Source: JAGOBP01 sp964550855
Lineage (GTDB): Bacteria; Chloroflexota; Anaerolineae; Fen-1058
Reading direction: 5' to 3'
Length of the DNA stretch: 64,000 nucleotides
Assembly: GCA_964550855.1 (NCBI GenBank)
Contig: CAZKBQ010000009.1
Span: 1-64,000 of the forward strand
Positions 44,601-52,444 of the stretch are shown one piece after another. The stretch's first letter is position 1. Every line of letters starts with the position of its first letter. Position numbers and translations under genes: made by a program. The notes beneath the pieces are model-generated. The model saw nothing but the letters and a program-made list of their open reading frames with translations. It did not search any database and had not been told where the DNA came from.

Positions 44601-45584
44601 TCAATCGCGGGCGGGTTTGTCGGTGTCGGCCGCGGCGCGCTCGCGCTCAATCTCTGCGCGGCGCTGGCGATAGAGTATTTCTTCCATCAGACGGCGGCTC
44701 TCGCCGATGCGATCGGCCAGCAGGCCGAAGATCATCACCAGGAAGCCCACGATCAGCGCCATCACGGCGACGATCAGCGACTGCACGTTGCCGGGCAGGT
44801 TGAAGTCACGGCTGATGAAAATGATCAGCAGCCGCGCAAAGAGCACCGCGGCCAGCAGCCAGAACGGCACTGACAGGTAAAAGAACGTCTTGAGCGGCTC
44901 GTACGTGGCGTAGGCGCGCACGATGGTGGCGGCCTGCCGCTTGACAAAGTGCCACGAGCCGCGGTGCAGCTTGGAGGGGCGCGTGGGATTGGTGGTGATG
45001 GGCACGTGCGCCACTTTAAGTCCACGCTTGCCGGCTTGAATGAGATTGTCGAGCGTGTACGAAAAATCGGAGGTGACGAACAACCGCAGAGCGGCTTCCC
45101 GACTGTACGCCCGAAAGCCGCTGGGCGCATCGGGCACACTGGTGCCGCTGGCCATGCGCACGATCCAGCTGCCGAAGCGTTCCAGCACGCGTTTTTGCGC
45201 CGAAAAATGCTCGATCTGGCCCACCTGTCGATCGCCGATGACGAGATCGGCGGCCTGATCGAGCAGGGGTTTGATCAGGGCGGGGATGTGTTCGCCGGGA
45301 TACTGGTGATCGCCGTCGGTGTTGACGATGAGATCCGCACCCAGCCGCAAGCCGGCATCCAGGCCGGCCTGAAACGCAAACGCCAGGCCGCGGTTGAGCG
45401 GCAGCGAGACGATGTGATCGGCGCCCGCGGCGCGGGCCTCGGCCACCGTGCCGTCGCGCGAGCCATCGTCGATGACCAGCACTTCCACGCGGTCAACGCC
45501 GTCGATCTGGCGCGGCACATCACGAATGACCTGCGCGATGGTGGCCTCTTCGTTGAAGGCCGGAATTTGCACGATAAGTTTCAT
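44601..45584 (-). CDS. Family 2 glycosyltransferase, polyprenyl-phosphate sugar synthase type
   Basis: A 327-residue protein: a cytoplasmic GT-A domain (IVQIPAFNEEATIAQVI, VLVIDDGSRDGTV, LIVNTDGDHQY with the metal-binding DxD, DAPSGFRAYSREAAL), then two membrane helices (about 222-246 and 258-282) and a charged tail. This matches dolichol-phosphate mannose synthase-like enzymes that supply lipid-linked sugars to GT-C transferases, two of which flank this set. It is divergent from the GT-C gene at 45620 with only 35 bp between them. Confidence 0.87.
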   Translation of the reverse strand: MKLIVQIPAFNEEATIAQVIRDVPRQIDGVDRVEVLVIDDGSRDGTVAEARAAGADHIVSLPLNRGLAFAFQAGLDAGLRLGADLIVNTDGDHQYPGEHIPALIKPLLDQAADLVIGDRQVGQIEHFSAQKRVLERFGSWIVRMASGTSVPDAPSGFRAYSREAALRLFVTSDFSYTLDNLIQAGKRGLKVAHVPITTNPTRPSKLHRGSWHFVKRQAATIVRAYATYEPLKTFFYLSVPFWLLAAVLFARLLIIFISRDFNLPGNVQSLIVAVMALIVGFLVMIFGLLADRIGESRRLMEEILYRQRRAEIERERAAADTDKPARD

Positions 45585-45603
45585 TCGCCTGCAGCCTGTG
45601 ACA

Positions 45604-45612
45604 TGGTAAAAT
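45604..45612 (+). promoter_or_regulatory. Extended -10 promoter giving a leaderless mRNA
   Basis: TGGTAAAAT; its last T is 7 nt before GTG 45620, so the transcript should begin at the start codon. An ATG at 45611 lies within the -10 box and cannot be in the mRNA from this promoter. Confidence 0.6.
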
Positions 45613-45619
45613 GGCGCGC

Positions 45620-46966
45620 GTGACGACTCTATCCGTTGATCGCCGTTGGTTGCGCGCCATACCGATCGGGTTGTATCTAGTGCTCAGTGCATTGTACTTG
45701 CTGGCCGTGCCGCCCGGCGAAGCCCCCGACGAGCCTTCGCATCTGCAGTGCATCGAGCAGGTCAGCCTGCTGGGACGCCTGCCCGAAGTTGAACCCAGGC
45801 CCACCGGCGTGTGGTGGTCGCGCACGCATGTAATCAGCGGCTATCTGTGTCAACACCTGCCGCTGTATTATCTGATCGCGGGCGGGATTCAGCAAGCCGT
45901 TCACGCCCTGACCAACACGCCCATCCATTTTGAGTTTCCGCCCAACTACCCGCAAGGCCCGCAGCCTGCGATGTTTCAACATGCCCGGCCAGCACTGGCG
46001 CTGAGCGATTCGCCCGCGGTGTTAGCCCTGCGCGTGCTATCCATCGGGCTGGGATTGGTCACGGTGTGGACGGCTTACCGCGTCACGCGCTCCATTCTAC
46101 CAGACAACGCGCCCGGCTGGCCGGCTGTGGCCGCCGCGACGCTGGTCGCGGGCTGGCCGCAATTCCTGTTTATGAGCCGTGCGATCAACAACGATGTGCT
46201 GGCGACGGCGCTGGCCGCGCTGGTGCTGTTGATCCTGCTGCCGGTGGGTCGTCCGCGCCGATTGATCTTCGCGACGATTACGGCCTGCCTGGCTGTGCTG
46301 GCCAAGCTCAACATGATCTTCACGCTGGGGGCTGTCGGCGCGGCCTATCTCATCGAGTTTGCGGCCTATCGCGATCAACGCCGCGCTTATGCCTTCTCGG
46401 CCGCCATCAGCGTCGGGGTCAGCGTGGGCGCGGCGGCGCTCACCCTCTTACAGCCCACGGTGGGCGCCCATCTGGTGCGTGATCTGCAGGCCTTCAACGG
46501 CAGCGCGCCGCAGGCCCTCACCCTCACTTACTGGCTGGATGTGCTGGGCTGGTCGATGAGTTCGGGGTATGCGCGGCTGGGCTGGATGAATGTGCCGGCT
46601 CCCGACTGGCAGGCGCTGGCGTGGTGGGTGTTCATCGGCGTCACGGCACTGATCGGCGCGGTAACAGCTGTGCGCAACGCGACCGATCGACCTCGGCGCG
46701 TCCGGTTGATGGTGCTGGGCGTCTGGGCGCTGGCCGTGCTGGCCGCTTACGTGAAGCTCAACTTAAGCCGCTTCCAGCCACAGTTCCGCTACGTTTTTGC
46801 GTTGCTGCCGGTGCTGACGGCGGTTGCGGCCATCGGCTACCATCGCTTGCTGCCCTCATCATCTCGCGCGCAGCGGGCCAGCTTACTGGGCCTGGCCCTG
46901 GCGCTGCTGGCAATCAACGTCTGGATCGTCTTCGGCTTGATCGCGCCAACCTACGCGAGCGGTTGA
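45620..46966 (+). CDS. GT-C-like membrane protein (glycosyltransferase family 39-like)
   Basis: A 448-residue polytopic membrane protein starting VTTLSVDRRWLRAIPIG. After TM1 comes PPGEAPDEPSHLQCIEQV, the acidic loop (PDEP/DE) seen in many bacterial 'DUF2142/PMT-like' membrane proteins, then about ten hydrophobic helices with LNMIFTLGAVGAAYLIE. It probably transfers a lipid-linked sugar outside the membrane. It is divergent from the GT2 gene and appears to have a leaderless mRNA. Confidence 0.7.
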   Translation: MTTLSVDRRWLRAIPIGLYLVLSALYLLAVPPGEAPDEPSHLQCIEQVSLLGRLPEVEPRPTGVWWSRTHVISGYLCQHLPLYYLIAGGIQQAVHALTNTPIHFEFPPNYPQGPQPAMFQHARPALALSDSPAVLALRVLSIGLGLVTVWTAYRVTRSILPDNAPGWPAVAAATLVAGWPQFLFMSRAINNDVLATALAALVLLILLPVGRPRRLIFATITACLAVLAKLNMIFTLGAVGAAYLIEFAAYRDQRRAYAFSAAISVGVSVGAAALTLLQPTVGAHLVRDLQAFNGSAPQALTLTYWLDVLGWSMSSGYARLGWMNVPAPDWQALAWWVFIGVTALIGAVTAVRNATDRPRRVRLMVLGVWALAVLAAYVKLNLSRFQPQFRYVFALLPVLTAVAAIGYHRLLPSSSRAQRASLLGLALALLAINVWIVFGLIAPTYASG

Positions 46967-47055
46967 CGCCTCCAATCCACCGGTCTTCCTCGAGATGCCG
47001 CTGCCTCAGCGCGCCGCCCCGCTTAAATCAGCAGAACCCCTGAGTGAAGGCTGCC

Positions 47056-48876
47056 TCATCGCGCGGCGGGCGTGATGGGCAGGCCCGTCACACGGAAATT
47101 GTCGAAGCGGGCATCCGATTTGGGTGTCACCTCGTACGGGATGGTGATGACGCCCACACCGGTCAGACCGGTGATCGAACCATCTGACCAGGTCAAATAC
47201 GAGTAGCCGTTGGCGCCCACCGAAATCTGATCGGCGTTGCGCGTGACCTTCAGGTGATTGGGCGTGCCGTAATTGTTCAGGCCCGGCACCAGGCCGCCGT
47301 TGAGGTAGGTGTAGCCGTTCGCGTCGAAGCGATACAGTGCGAAGCCGCCGTAATCGGTGCTGACAATGAACAGGTAGTAGCGACTGAAGTCGGCTGTGAC
47401 GCCGAAGATCAGCCCGTAGAATTTGCCAGGTGTGCCTTCCCAGCGCGCATCAACTTCCACCACGTAGTTCTGCCGACTGCAGGTGGGGGCGCGGAATGCA
47501 TAGCTGTATCCGCTGTGCTTGCTGTAGACCCGGAACTCGCCGTTCAGATATTGCGACAGCACGTTCCCGTCTTCAACCACCAGCCAGCCGCTGGCGGGAT
47601 TACTAAAATCATCAAAGTAATCCGGGCAGTTGTTGTAGTTGCGGGCCGTCATCGGTTGAAAGACTTGACGAATGGGATCGGCCGGATCAAACTCATAGGC
47701 CCCGATGTCGCAACGCGCGACGGTGTCGCCGTCGCCATCCACCGGGCGCGGCCGGCCCCGTTGATCCGATGTGAGAACCTCGCCCTGATGATTCAAACAG
47801 CCGGCCGGATCACCGTGATCGATGGCGGCGCTGCCGGCGAACAAGGCGTAGCTGCCGCCCAGCAGCAAGCCGTTCGCTTTCACGTTGAGCCGATCGCCGG
47901 TGGACGCCGTAAACGAGCAGCCCGATGTCGTGCTGACGAGGTTATAGCCCTCACTGGTGAGGGCGCCGGCGCAGTCGGACTTGCCCGCGTTGCGCACACG
48001 ATTATCCGCAATCAGGCTGTTGCGCAACGTCAGCGCACCCACGTTGTTTGCCACACCGGCCCCGCTCAGGCCGCCTTCGTTCTCAGTCACTGTGACATTA
48101 TTGAGTTCGACACTGCCGCCATAATAGTTGTACACTCCGCACCCGCTGAAGCCGCAGGTGTTGCGACTGATGGTGCTGTTGTCCAGCACCACCGTCCCCC
48201 ACGAGTTGTACAGGCCGCCTACCAGTCCACCGCCCGATGAGTTGTGCCCGATAAATGAATTGATCACGCTCAGCTGGCTGCCCACATTGTAAATGCCGCC
48301 AACGTCGCTGATGATCTGGCTGCCGGTGATCGTCATCACCCCGGCGTTGACGATGCCGCCTTTTTCGGAAAAGCTGTTGTTATCCGCCACGATGGAATTG
48401 GTCAGGGTCAACACGCCATTGTTCTGGATGCCGCCCGCTTCGTTGTCGTTGACGGGGTGATAACCGTGTCGCACGGTAAACCGATCGAGACTGGCAGTTA
48501 CGCCATTGCCCACCGTCAGCCCGCGCCGCGTGGCTTCGCCATCGATAATCGATTCTCCGGTCTGCGCCGTAAACGCGGCATCCCAGCCGCCTGTCAGCGC
48601 GAGGTCTTTGTCAATGACCACCACGGCTGTGCCTGCGGCGGCTGTGTAAACGCCCGCTGCTACTCGCACGCTATCGCCGGCCGCCGCCTTGCCGATGGCG
48701 GCGTTGATGGTGGCGCAGGGAGCGTTCGGCGAGAGGCAGTCATTGGCATCGCTGCCGCCTGGGGCCACATACCATCCATCCGATGCAAAAACTGTCCTGG
48801 ACGCCAGCTGCATCGCGATGATCCCCGACGCCATCAGCAGCATGGGAAACAGGACACGGACGAGTTGTCTCAACAT
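47056..48876 (-). CDS. Secreted beta-helix protein with a lectin-like C-terminal domain
   Basis: A 606-residue exported protein; GAGGG lies 6 nt before ATG 48876. Signal about 7-31 (ending TVFA), then DGWYVAPGGSDANDCLSPNAPCATINAAI, the start of a right-handed beta-helix (about 50-385) with Asn-ladder repeats such as LTLTNSIVADNNS and a terminal CDIGAYEFD. A joint QVFQPMTARNYNNCPDYFDDFSNP resembles the LPxxxR-like motif, and is followed by a concanavalin-like sandwich (about 430-600; FDDFSNPASGW... SDARFDNFRV), often seen as a sugar-binding module. The end is GLPITPAAR. Adhesion or glycan binding is inferred. Confidence 0.78.
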   Translation of the reverse strand: MLRQLVRVLFPMLLMASGIIAMQLASRTVFASDGWYVAPGGSDANDCLSPNAPCATINAAIGKAAAGDSVRVAAGVYTAAAGTAVVVIDKDLALTGGWDAAFTAQTGESIIDGEATRRGLTVGNGVTASLDRFTVRHGYHPVNDNEAGGIQNNGVLTLTNSIVADNNSFSEKGGIVNAGVMTITGSQIISDVGGIYNVGSQLSVINSFIGHNSSGGGLVGGLYNSWGTVVLDNSTISRNTCGFSGCGVYNYYGGSVELNNVTVTENEGGLSGAGVANNVGALTLRNSLIADNRVRNAGKSDCAGALTSEGYNLVSTTSGCSFTASTGDRLNVKANGLLLGGSYALFAGSAAIDHGDPAGCLNHQGEVLTSDQRGRPRPVDGDGDTVARCDIGAYEFDPADPIRQVFQPMTARNYNNCPDYFDDFSNPASGWLVVEDGNVLSQYLNGEFRVYSKHSGYSYAFRAPTCSRQNYVVEVDARWEGTPGKFYGLIFGVTADFSRYYLFIVSTDYGGFALYRFDANGYTYLNGGLVPGLNNYGTPNHLKVTRNADQISVGANGYSYLTWSDGSITGLTGVGVITIPYEVTPKSDARFDNFRVTGLPITPAAR

Positions 48877-48966
48877 GCTAACCCTCGATTCTTTCAGATG
48901 AATTATCCCGGTTGGCCGCACTCAACCAATCGAGAGGCGCGGCGCCCATCAGCGTACTCTTACGTC

Positions 48967-48996
48967 AGTATAGGGCGGCTGCGCCGCGCGCGTCAA
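48967..48996 (-). promoter_or_regulatory. Promoter of the beta-helix gene
   Basis: Minus-strand TTGACG, 18 bp, TATACT; predicted start about 85 nt before the ATG at 48876. Confidence 0.6.
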
Positions 48997-49063
48997 TTGA
49001 CGAATGTCACCGCTGTGCGCGCCTCCGTCCAAAGTCCTAGATTCAGCTTGACCGGTTAGCGGA

Positions 49064-49091
49064 TTGACGCGCCGGGAAAAACCTGTACCAT
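49064..49091 (+). promoter_or_regulatory. Promoter of the lipoprotein hydrolase gene
   Basis: TTGACG, 16 bp, TACCAT (an alternative -10 is CATAGT with a 19-bp spacer). The predicted start is close to 49095-49100. Confidence 0.5.
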
Positions 49092-49094
49092 AGT

Positions 49095-49114
49095 CCTGAC
49101 GGGCTGCCGTCAGG
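49095..49114 (+). promoter_or_regulatory. Hairpin at the predicted 5' end of the hydrolase mRNA
   Basis: CCTGACGG-GCTG-CCGTCAGG, a perfect 8-bp stem with a 4-nt loop, ends inside the AGGAAAGG ribosome-binding region. It could stabilise the mRNA end or reduce translation. Confidence 0.5.
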
Positions 49115-49130
49115 AAAGGTAGAAAACCGT

Positions 49131-50528
49131 ATGACTAAGTTGAGCCGTATTGTCCTCGCGTTGGTTCTCATCGCCGGTGTTGTGACCGCCTGTATGCCGC
49201 AACCGGCCGCCGCGCCGATGCCCACAGTTGCGCCCACGGCTGCCTCCCAGCCCACGCCCGACTCGGCCACGGCGCAGGATGCCATTGCCGCTACCAATCA
49301 ATTGATCGGCCAGCTGGCTGCCGGCGACTACGCCGCGGCTGTCAGCCGCTTCGACGCCGACATGCTGGCGGCCCTGCCCGAAGCCAAGCTGAAGCAGGCG
49401 TGGGAGAGTCTCTCGCCGCAGTTTGGCGCTTATAAGGGCACCGTGGCCATTCAGCCGGCCGGCCGCAAAGATGCCTATGACATCGTGGTGGCCACGCTGG
49501 AGTTTGAGAAGGGCCGGCTGGGGTTGCGCGTCAGCGTCAACTCGGACACCGGCCAGATTGGCGGGTTGTTCTTCACCGCGGCCGATCAGCCTCCGGCGGC
49601 AGCCTACGAGCCGCCGGCCTACGTTGATACGAACAAATTCGTAGAACGTGACGTGACGGTGGGGGACGGCAGCAAGTGGGCGCTGCCCGGCACCCTGACC
49701 ACGCCGAAGGGCGACGGCCCGTTTCCGGCAGTGGTGCTGGTGCACGGTTCAGGGGCCAACGATCGAGACGAAACAATCGGGCCGAATAAGCCCTTCAAAG
49801 ACATTACCTGGGGGCTGGCATCGCAGGGCATCGCCGTGCTGCGCTATGATAAACGCACCAAGGTATACGGCGACAAGATCGCGCTGCTCGATCAGTTCAC
49901 GGTGAAGGAAGAATCCATCGACGATGCGGCCGCCGCGGTGGAACTGCTGAAGCAAACGCCGAACATCGATCCACAGCGGGTGTATGTGCTGGGGCACAGT
50001 CTGGGTGGTTACCTGGCGCCGCGCATCGCGCAGGCCCGACCGGATATAGCCGGCCTCATCGTGCTGGCCGGCCTGACGCGCCCCATCGAAGATGCGATGC
50101 TGGAGCAGGTGACGTACCTCTTCTCGCTCAACGGCACGTCAAACGCCGAGCAGCTGGCTGAGCTCAAAAAGCAGGTGGAAGCGGTCAAGGCCGTGTCTGC
50201 CGCCGAGGCCGCAGCTGGCACCCAGCTGCTCAATGCGCCTGCCTCATACTGGTTTGATTTGAAGGACTATCACCCCGCCGAGATGGCGCGCACTCAGACC
50301 GTGCCGATGCTGATCCTGCAAGGTGAGCGCGATTATCAGGTAACGATGGTGGATTTTGAGAATTGGCGGGCAGCGCTGTCGGCGCGCAGCGATGTGCAAT
50401 TCAAGTCGTATCCTGATCTCAACCATCTGTTCATCACGGGCGAGGGCAAGAGCCGTCCCGAAGAATATCAGCAGCCCGGCCACGTGGCGCAGGCCGTCGT
50501 CGACGACATCGCGGCGTGGGTGAAGTAG
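49131..50528 (+). CDS. Lipoprotein alpha/beta hydrolase with DUF3887-like N domain
   Basis: A 465-residue exported protein. The signal ends in a lipobox with C21 (GVVTAC), so it is lipid-anchored; a Pro/Thr-rich linker follows. Residues about 50-150 resemble DUF3887 (ATNQLIGQLAAGDYAAAVSRFD). The hydrolase domain has VVLVHGSGANDRDE, YDKRTKVYG, the nucleophile S290 in GHSLGG, and a late His in PDLNHLF, as in secreted esterases/acylhydrolases of Gram-positive bacteria. The substrate is unknown. The following gap holds a heptamer repeat. Confidence 0.85.
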   Translation: MTKLSRIVLALVLIAGVVTACMPQPAAAPMPTVAPTAASQPTPDSATAQDAIAATNQLIGQLAAGDYAAAVSRFDADMLAALPEAKLKQAWESLSPQFGAYKGTVAIQPAGRKDAYDIVVATLEFEKGRLGLRVSVNSDTGQIGGLFFTAADQPPAAAYEPPAYVDTNKFVERDVTVGDGSKWALPGTLTTPKGDGPFPAVVLVHGSGANDRDETIGPNKPFKDITWGLASQGIAVLRYDKRTKVYGDKIALLDQFTVKEESIDDAAAAVELLKQTPNIDPQRVYVLGHSLGGYLAPRIAQARPDIAGLIVLAGLTRPIEDAMLEQVTYLFSLNGTSNAEQLAELKKQVEAVKAVSAAEAAAGTQLLNAPASYWFDLKDYHPAEMARTQTVPMLILQGERDYQVTMVDFENWRAALSARSDVQFKSYPDLNHLFITGEGKSRPEEYQQPGHVAQAVVDDIAAWVK

Positions 50529-50563
50529 GGTTGGCCGGCCGTCGACCCGCGCCGTCATACGAC

Positions 50564-50598
50564 GTATTACGTATTGCGTATTACGTAAGGCGTGATAC
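50564..50598. repeat. Heptamer tandem repeat, five units (GTATTAC type)
   Basis: Units GTATTAC, GTATTGC, GTATTAC, GTAAGGC, GTGATAC in the gap between the hydrolase and ABC genes. In another phase these units match TTACGTA/TTGCGTA at 23808-23821, 27 kb away. Confidence 0.88.
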
Positions 50599-50615
50599 GC
50601 ATCCAGCGAGGACAC

Positions 50616-51545
50616 ATGATCCGCACCGAAGGTTTGACAAAAGAATTTCAGGGCGACAAGCGCACCGGCCGCATTCAGGCCGTGAAGGATCTGACGCTAG
50701 ACATTCAGCGCGGCGAGGTGTTCGGTTTTCTGGGGCCGAACGGCGCGGGCAAGACGACCACCGTCCGCATGCTGGCGGCCTTAATCGCGCCGAGTGCCGG
50801 TCAGGCCTGGGTGAATGATCTCGAAGTCGGCAAGGACGATCAGGCCATCCGCGCCTCGATCGGCATTCTCACCGAACAGCCCGGCATGTACGATCGGCTG
50901 AGCGCCGAAAAGAACCTGACGATCTATGCGCGGCTGTACGGCGTAAAGGACGCGCCCGGCCAGGTGGAGAAGTATCTGCGCATGTTGGGGTTGTGGGAAC
51001 GCCGGCGCGATCCGGCCGGATCGTTCAGCAAGGGCATGAAGCAGAAACTGGCCATCGCCCGCGCCATCCTGCACGAGCCGCGCACGGTGTTTCTGGATGA
51101 GCCGACAGCCGGGCTGGACCCGGAAGCGGCCAAACTGGTGCGCGAATTCATCGAGGAGTTGAAGACCGAAGGGCGCACCATTTTCCTGTGCACGCATAAT
51201 CTGGACGAAGCCGATCGGTTGTGCGACCGCATCGCCGTGTTCAAGCAGCACCTCATCCGGGTGGATTCACCCGCCCGCCTGCGCGCAGCAGTGTTTGGCC
51301 GCACCATCGAATTTCGCCTGCGCGGGCTGACCCCGGCCATGACTGACAGCCTGAAACAGTTTGAGTTTGCCAGGTCGGTCGAGGTCGACAACGGCGCGCT
51401 GCGCGTGGGGCTGGACGATCCTGATTCGCAGAATCCGCTGATCGTGAAGGCGCTGGTGGAAGCGGGCGCTGAAGTGCAGTACGTCAGCGAAGTGCGCCAT
51501 TCGCTGGAAGACGTGTACCTGTCGCTGATTAACGGGCAGAATTGA
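50616..51545 (+). CDS. ABC transporter ATP-binding protein (NatA-like)
   Basis: A 309-residue ATPase. Walker A is FLGPNGAGKTTTVR, signature FSKGMKQKLAIARA, Walker B TVFLDEPTAGLDPEA, switch His in CTHNLDEA. The C-terminal about 80 residues form the extension typical of ABC-2 exporters of the NatA/CcmA kind. GAGG lies 5 nt before the ATG. The next gene, 10 bp away, is its membrane partner. It probably exports a drug, ion or lipid; the substrate is unknown. Confidence 0.92.
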   Translation: MIRTEGLTKEFQGDKRTGRIQAVKDLTLDIQRGEVFGFLGPNGAGKTTTVRMLAALIAPSAGQAWVNDLEVGKDDQAIRASIGILTEQPGMYDRLSAEKNLTIYARLYGVKDAPGQVEKYLRMLGLWERRRDPAGSFSKGMKQKLAIARAILHEPRTVFLDEPTAGLDPEAAKLVREFIEELKTEGRTIFLCTHNLDEADRLCDRIAVFKQHLIRVDSPARLRAAVFGRTIEFRLRGLTPAMTDSLKQFEFARSVEVDNGALRVGLDDPDSQNPLIVKALVEAGAEVQYVSEVRHSLEDVYLSLINGQN

Positions 51546-51555
51546 GAGGATCGCC

Positions 51556-52341
51556 ATGCGCATTCGAACCATCATCGACAAAGAGTGGGCCGAAGTCTTC
51601 AAGAACAAGCTGGTGCTGAGCGTGGTGCTGGCCATGCCGTTGATATTCATGGTCATGCCGCTGGTGCAGCTGGCCGTCACGCGCGACATCCCAGCCAGCC
51701 AAACCCACAATATGCCGGGCAACATCGAAGCGCTGTGTCAGGCACAAAATCTGACCGACGTGGAATGCGTGCAGGGCTTCCTCGTCAATCAGTTCATGCT
51801 GTTGTTCCTGCTGCTGCCGCTGGCTATTCCGGTGACCATCGCCTCATACAGCATTGTGGGCGAAAAAGCCACGCGGTCGCTGGAGCCGCTGCTGGCCACG
51901 CCCACTTCCACCGCCGAGATCATCCTGGGCAAAGGGTTGGCCGCCGCGCTGCCGGCCGTTGTCGCCACCTGGTTGTCGTTTGCCATTTACATGGTGGCGG
52001 CGCGCTTCCTGGTGGTCAGCGACCGGGTGTACGCAGCCATCACCAACCCCATGTGGCTGGTGGGCATGATCTTCGTGGCGCCGCTGCTGTGTGTGCTGGC
52101 CGTGATGGTGGCCGTCATCATCTCGTCGCGCGTCAACGATCCGCGCGCCGCCGAGCAGCTGGGCTTTGTCGTGATGCTGCCCATTCTGGCGCTGTTCTTC
52201 GGCCAGATCTTCGGCGTCATCGCCTTGAACACGGCCAGCATGGCGCTGTTCGGCGTGGTGATGCTGGCGGTCGATGCGGCATTGGTGGCCGTGGCCGTCA
52301 GACTGTTCAGGCGCGAGACCATTCTGACCCAGTGGAAGTGA
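51556..52341 (+). CDS. ABC-2 type exporter permease (NatB/CcmB-like)
   Basis: A 261-residue membrane protein with about six hydrophobic helices. The N terminus MRIRTIIDKEWAEVFKNKLVL and SIVGEKATRSLEPLLATPTSTAEIILGKGLAA, with the conserved EK...R motif, are typical of ABC-2 permeases. It forms a transporter with the ATPase encoded just upstream. A hairpin that overlaps the next gene's promoter follows. Confidence 0.88.
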   Translation: MRIRTIIDKEWAEVFKNKLVLSVVLAMPLIFMVMPLVQLAVTRDIPASQTHNMPGNIEALCQAQNLTDVECVQGFLVNQFMLLFLLLPLAIPVTIASYSIVGEKATRSLEPLLATPTSTAEIILGKGLAAALPAVVATWLSFAIYMVAARFLVVSDRVYAAITNPMWLVGMIFVAPLLCVLAVMVAVIISSRVNDPRAAEQLGFVVMLPILALFFGQIFGVIALNTASMALFGVVMLAVDAALVAVAVRLFRRETILTQWK

Positions 52342-52358
52342 TCGGCGGCCGGGCGCGA

Positions 52359-52387
52359 TTGCCTTTTGAATTCGGAAATGCTAAACT
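52359..52387 (+). promoter_or_regulatory. Promoter of the Pro-rich membrane protein gene
   Basis: TTGCCT, 17 bp, TAAACT, with TGC just before the -10. Confidence 0.6.
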
Positions 52388-52408
52388 AGCGGCACGCGCC
52401 GCTAGTTT
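52383..52408. promoter_or_regulatory. Inverted repeat overlapping the -10 box (operator or terminator)
   Basis: AAACTAGCGGC-ACGC-GCCGCTAGTTT, a perfect 11-bp inverted repeat, 41 bp after the permease stop and covering the -10 and the start region of the promoter above. It may end the ABC operon transcript, or be an operator; the last arm ends in only three T. Confidence 0.6.
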
Positions 52409-52444
52409 GCTGTGTGGCGCCGGTTACTGTGCAAGGAGACACCG

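Noticed and set aside
45611..45613. ATG as start of the GT-C gene
   Set aside because: It lies within the -10 box TAAAAT; the GTG at 45620 fits the transcript start.
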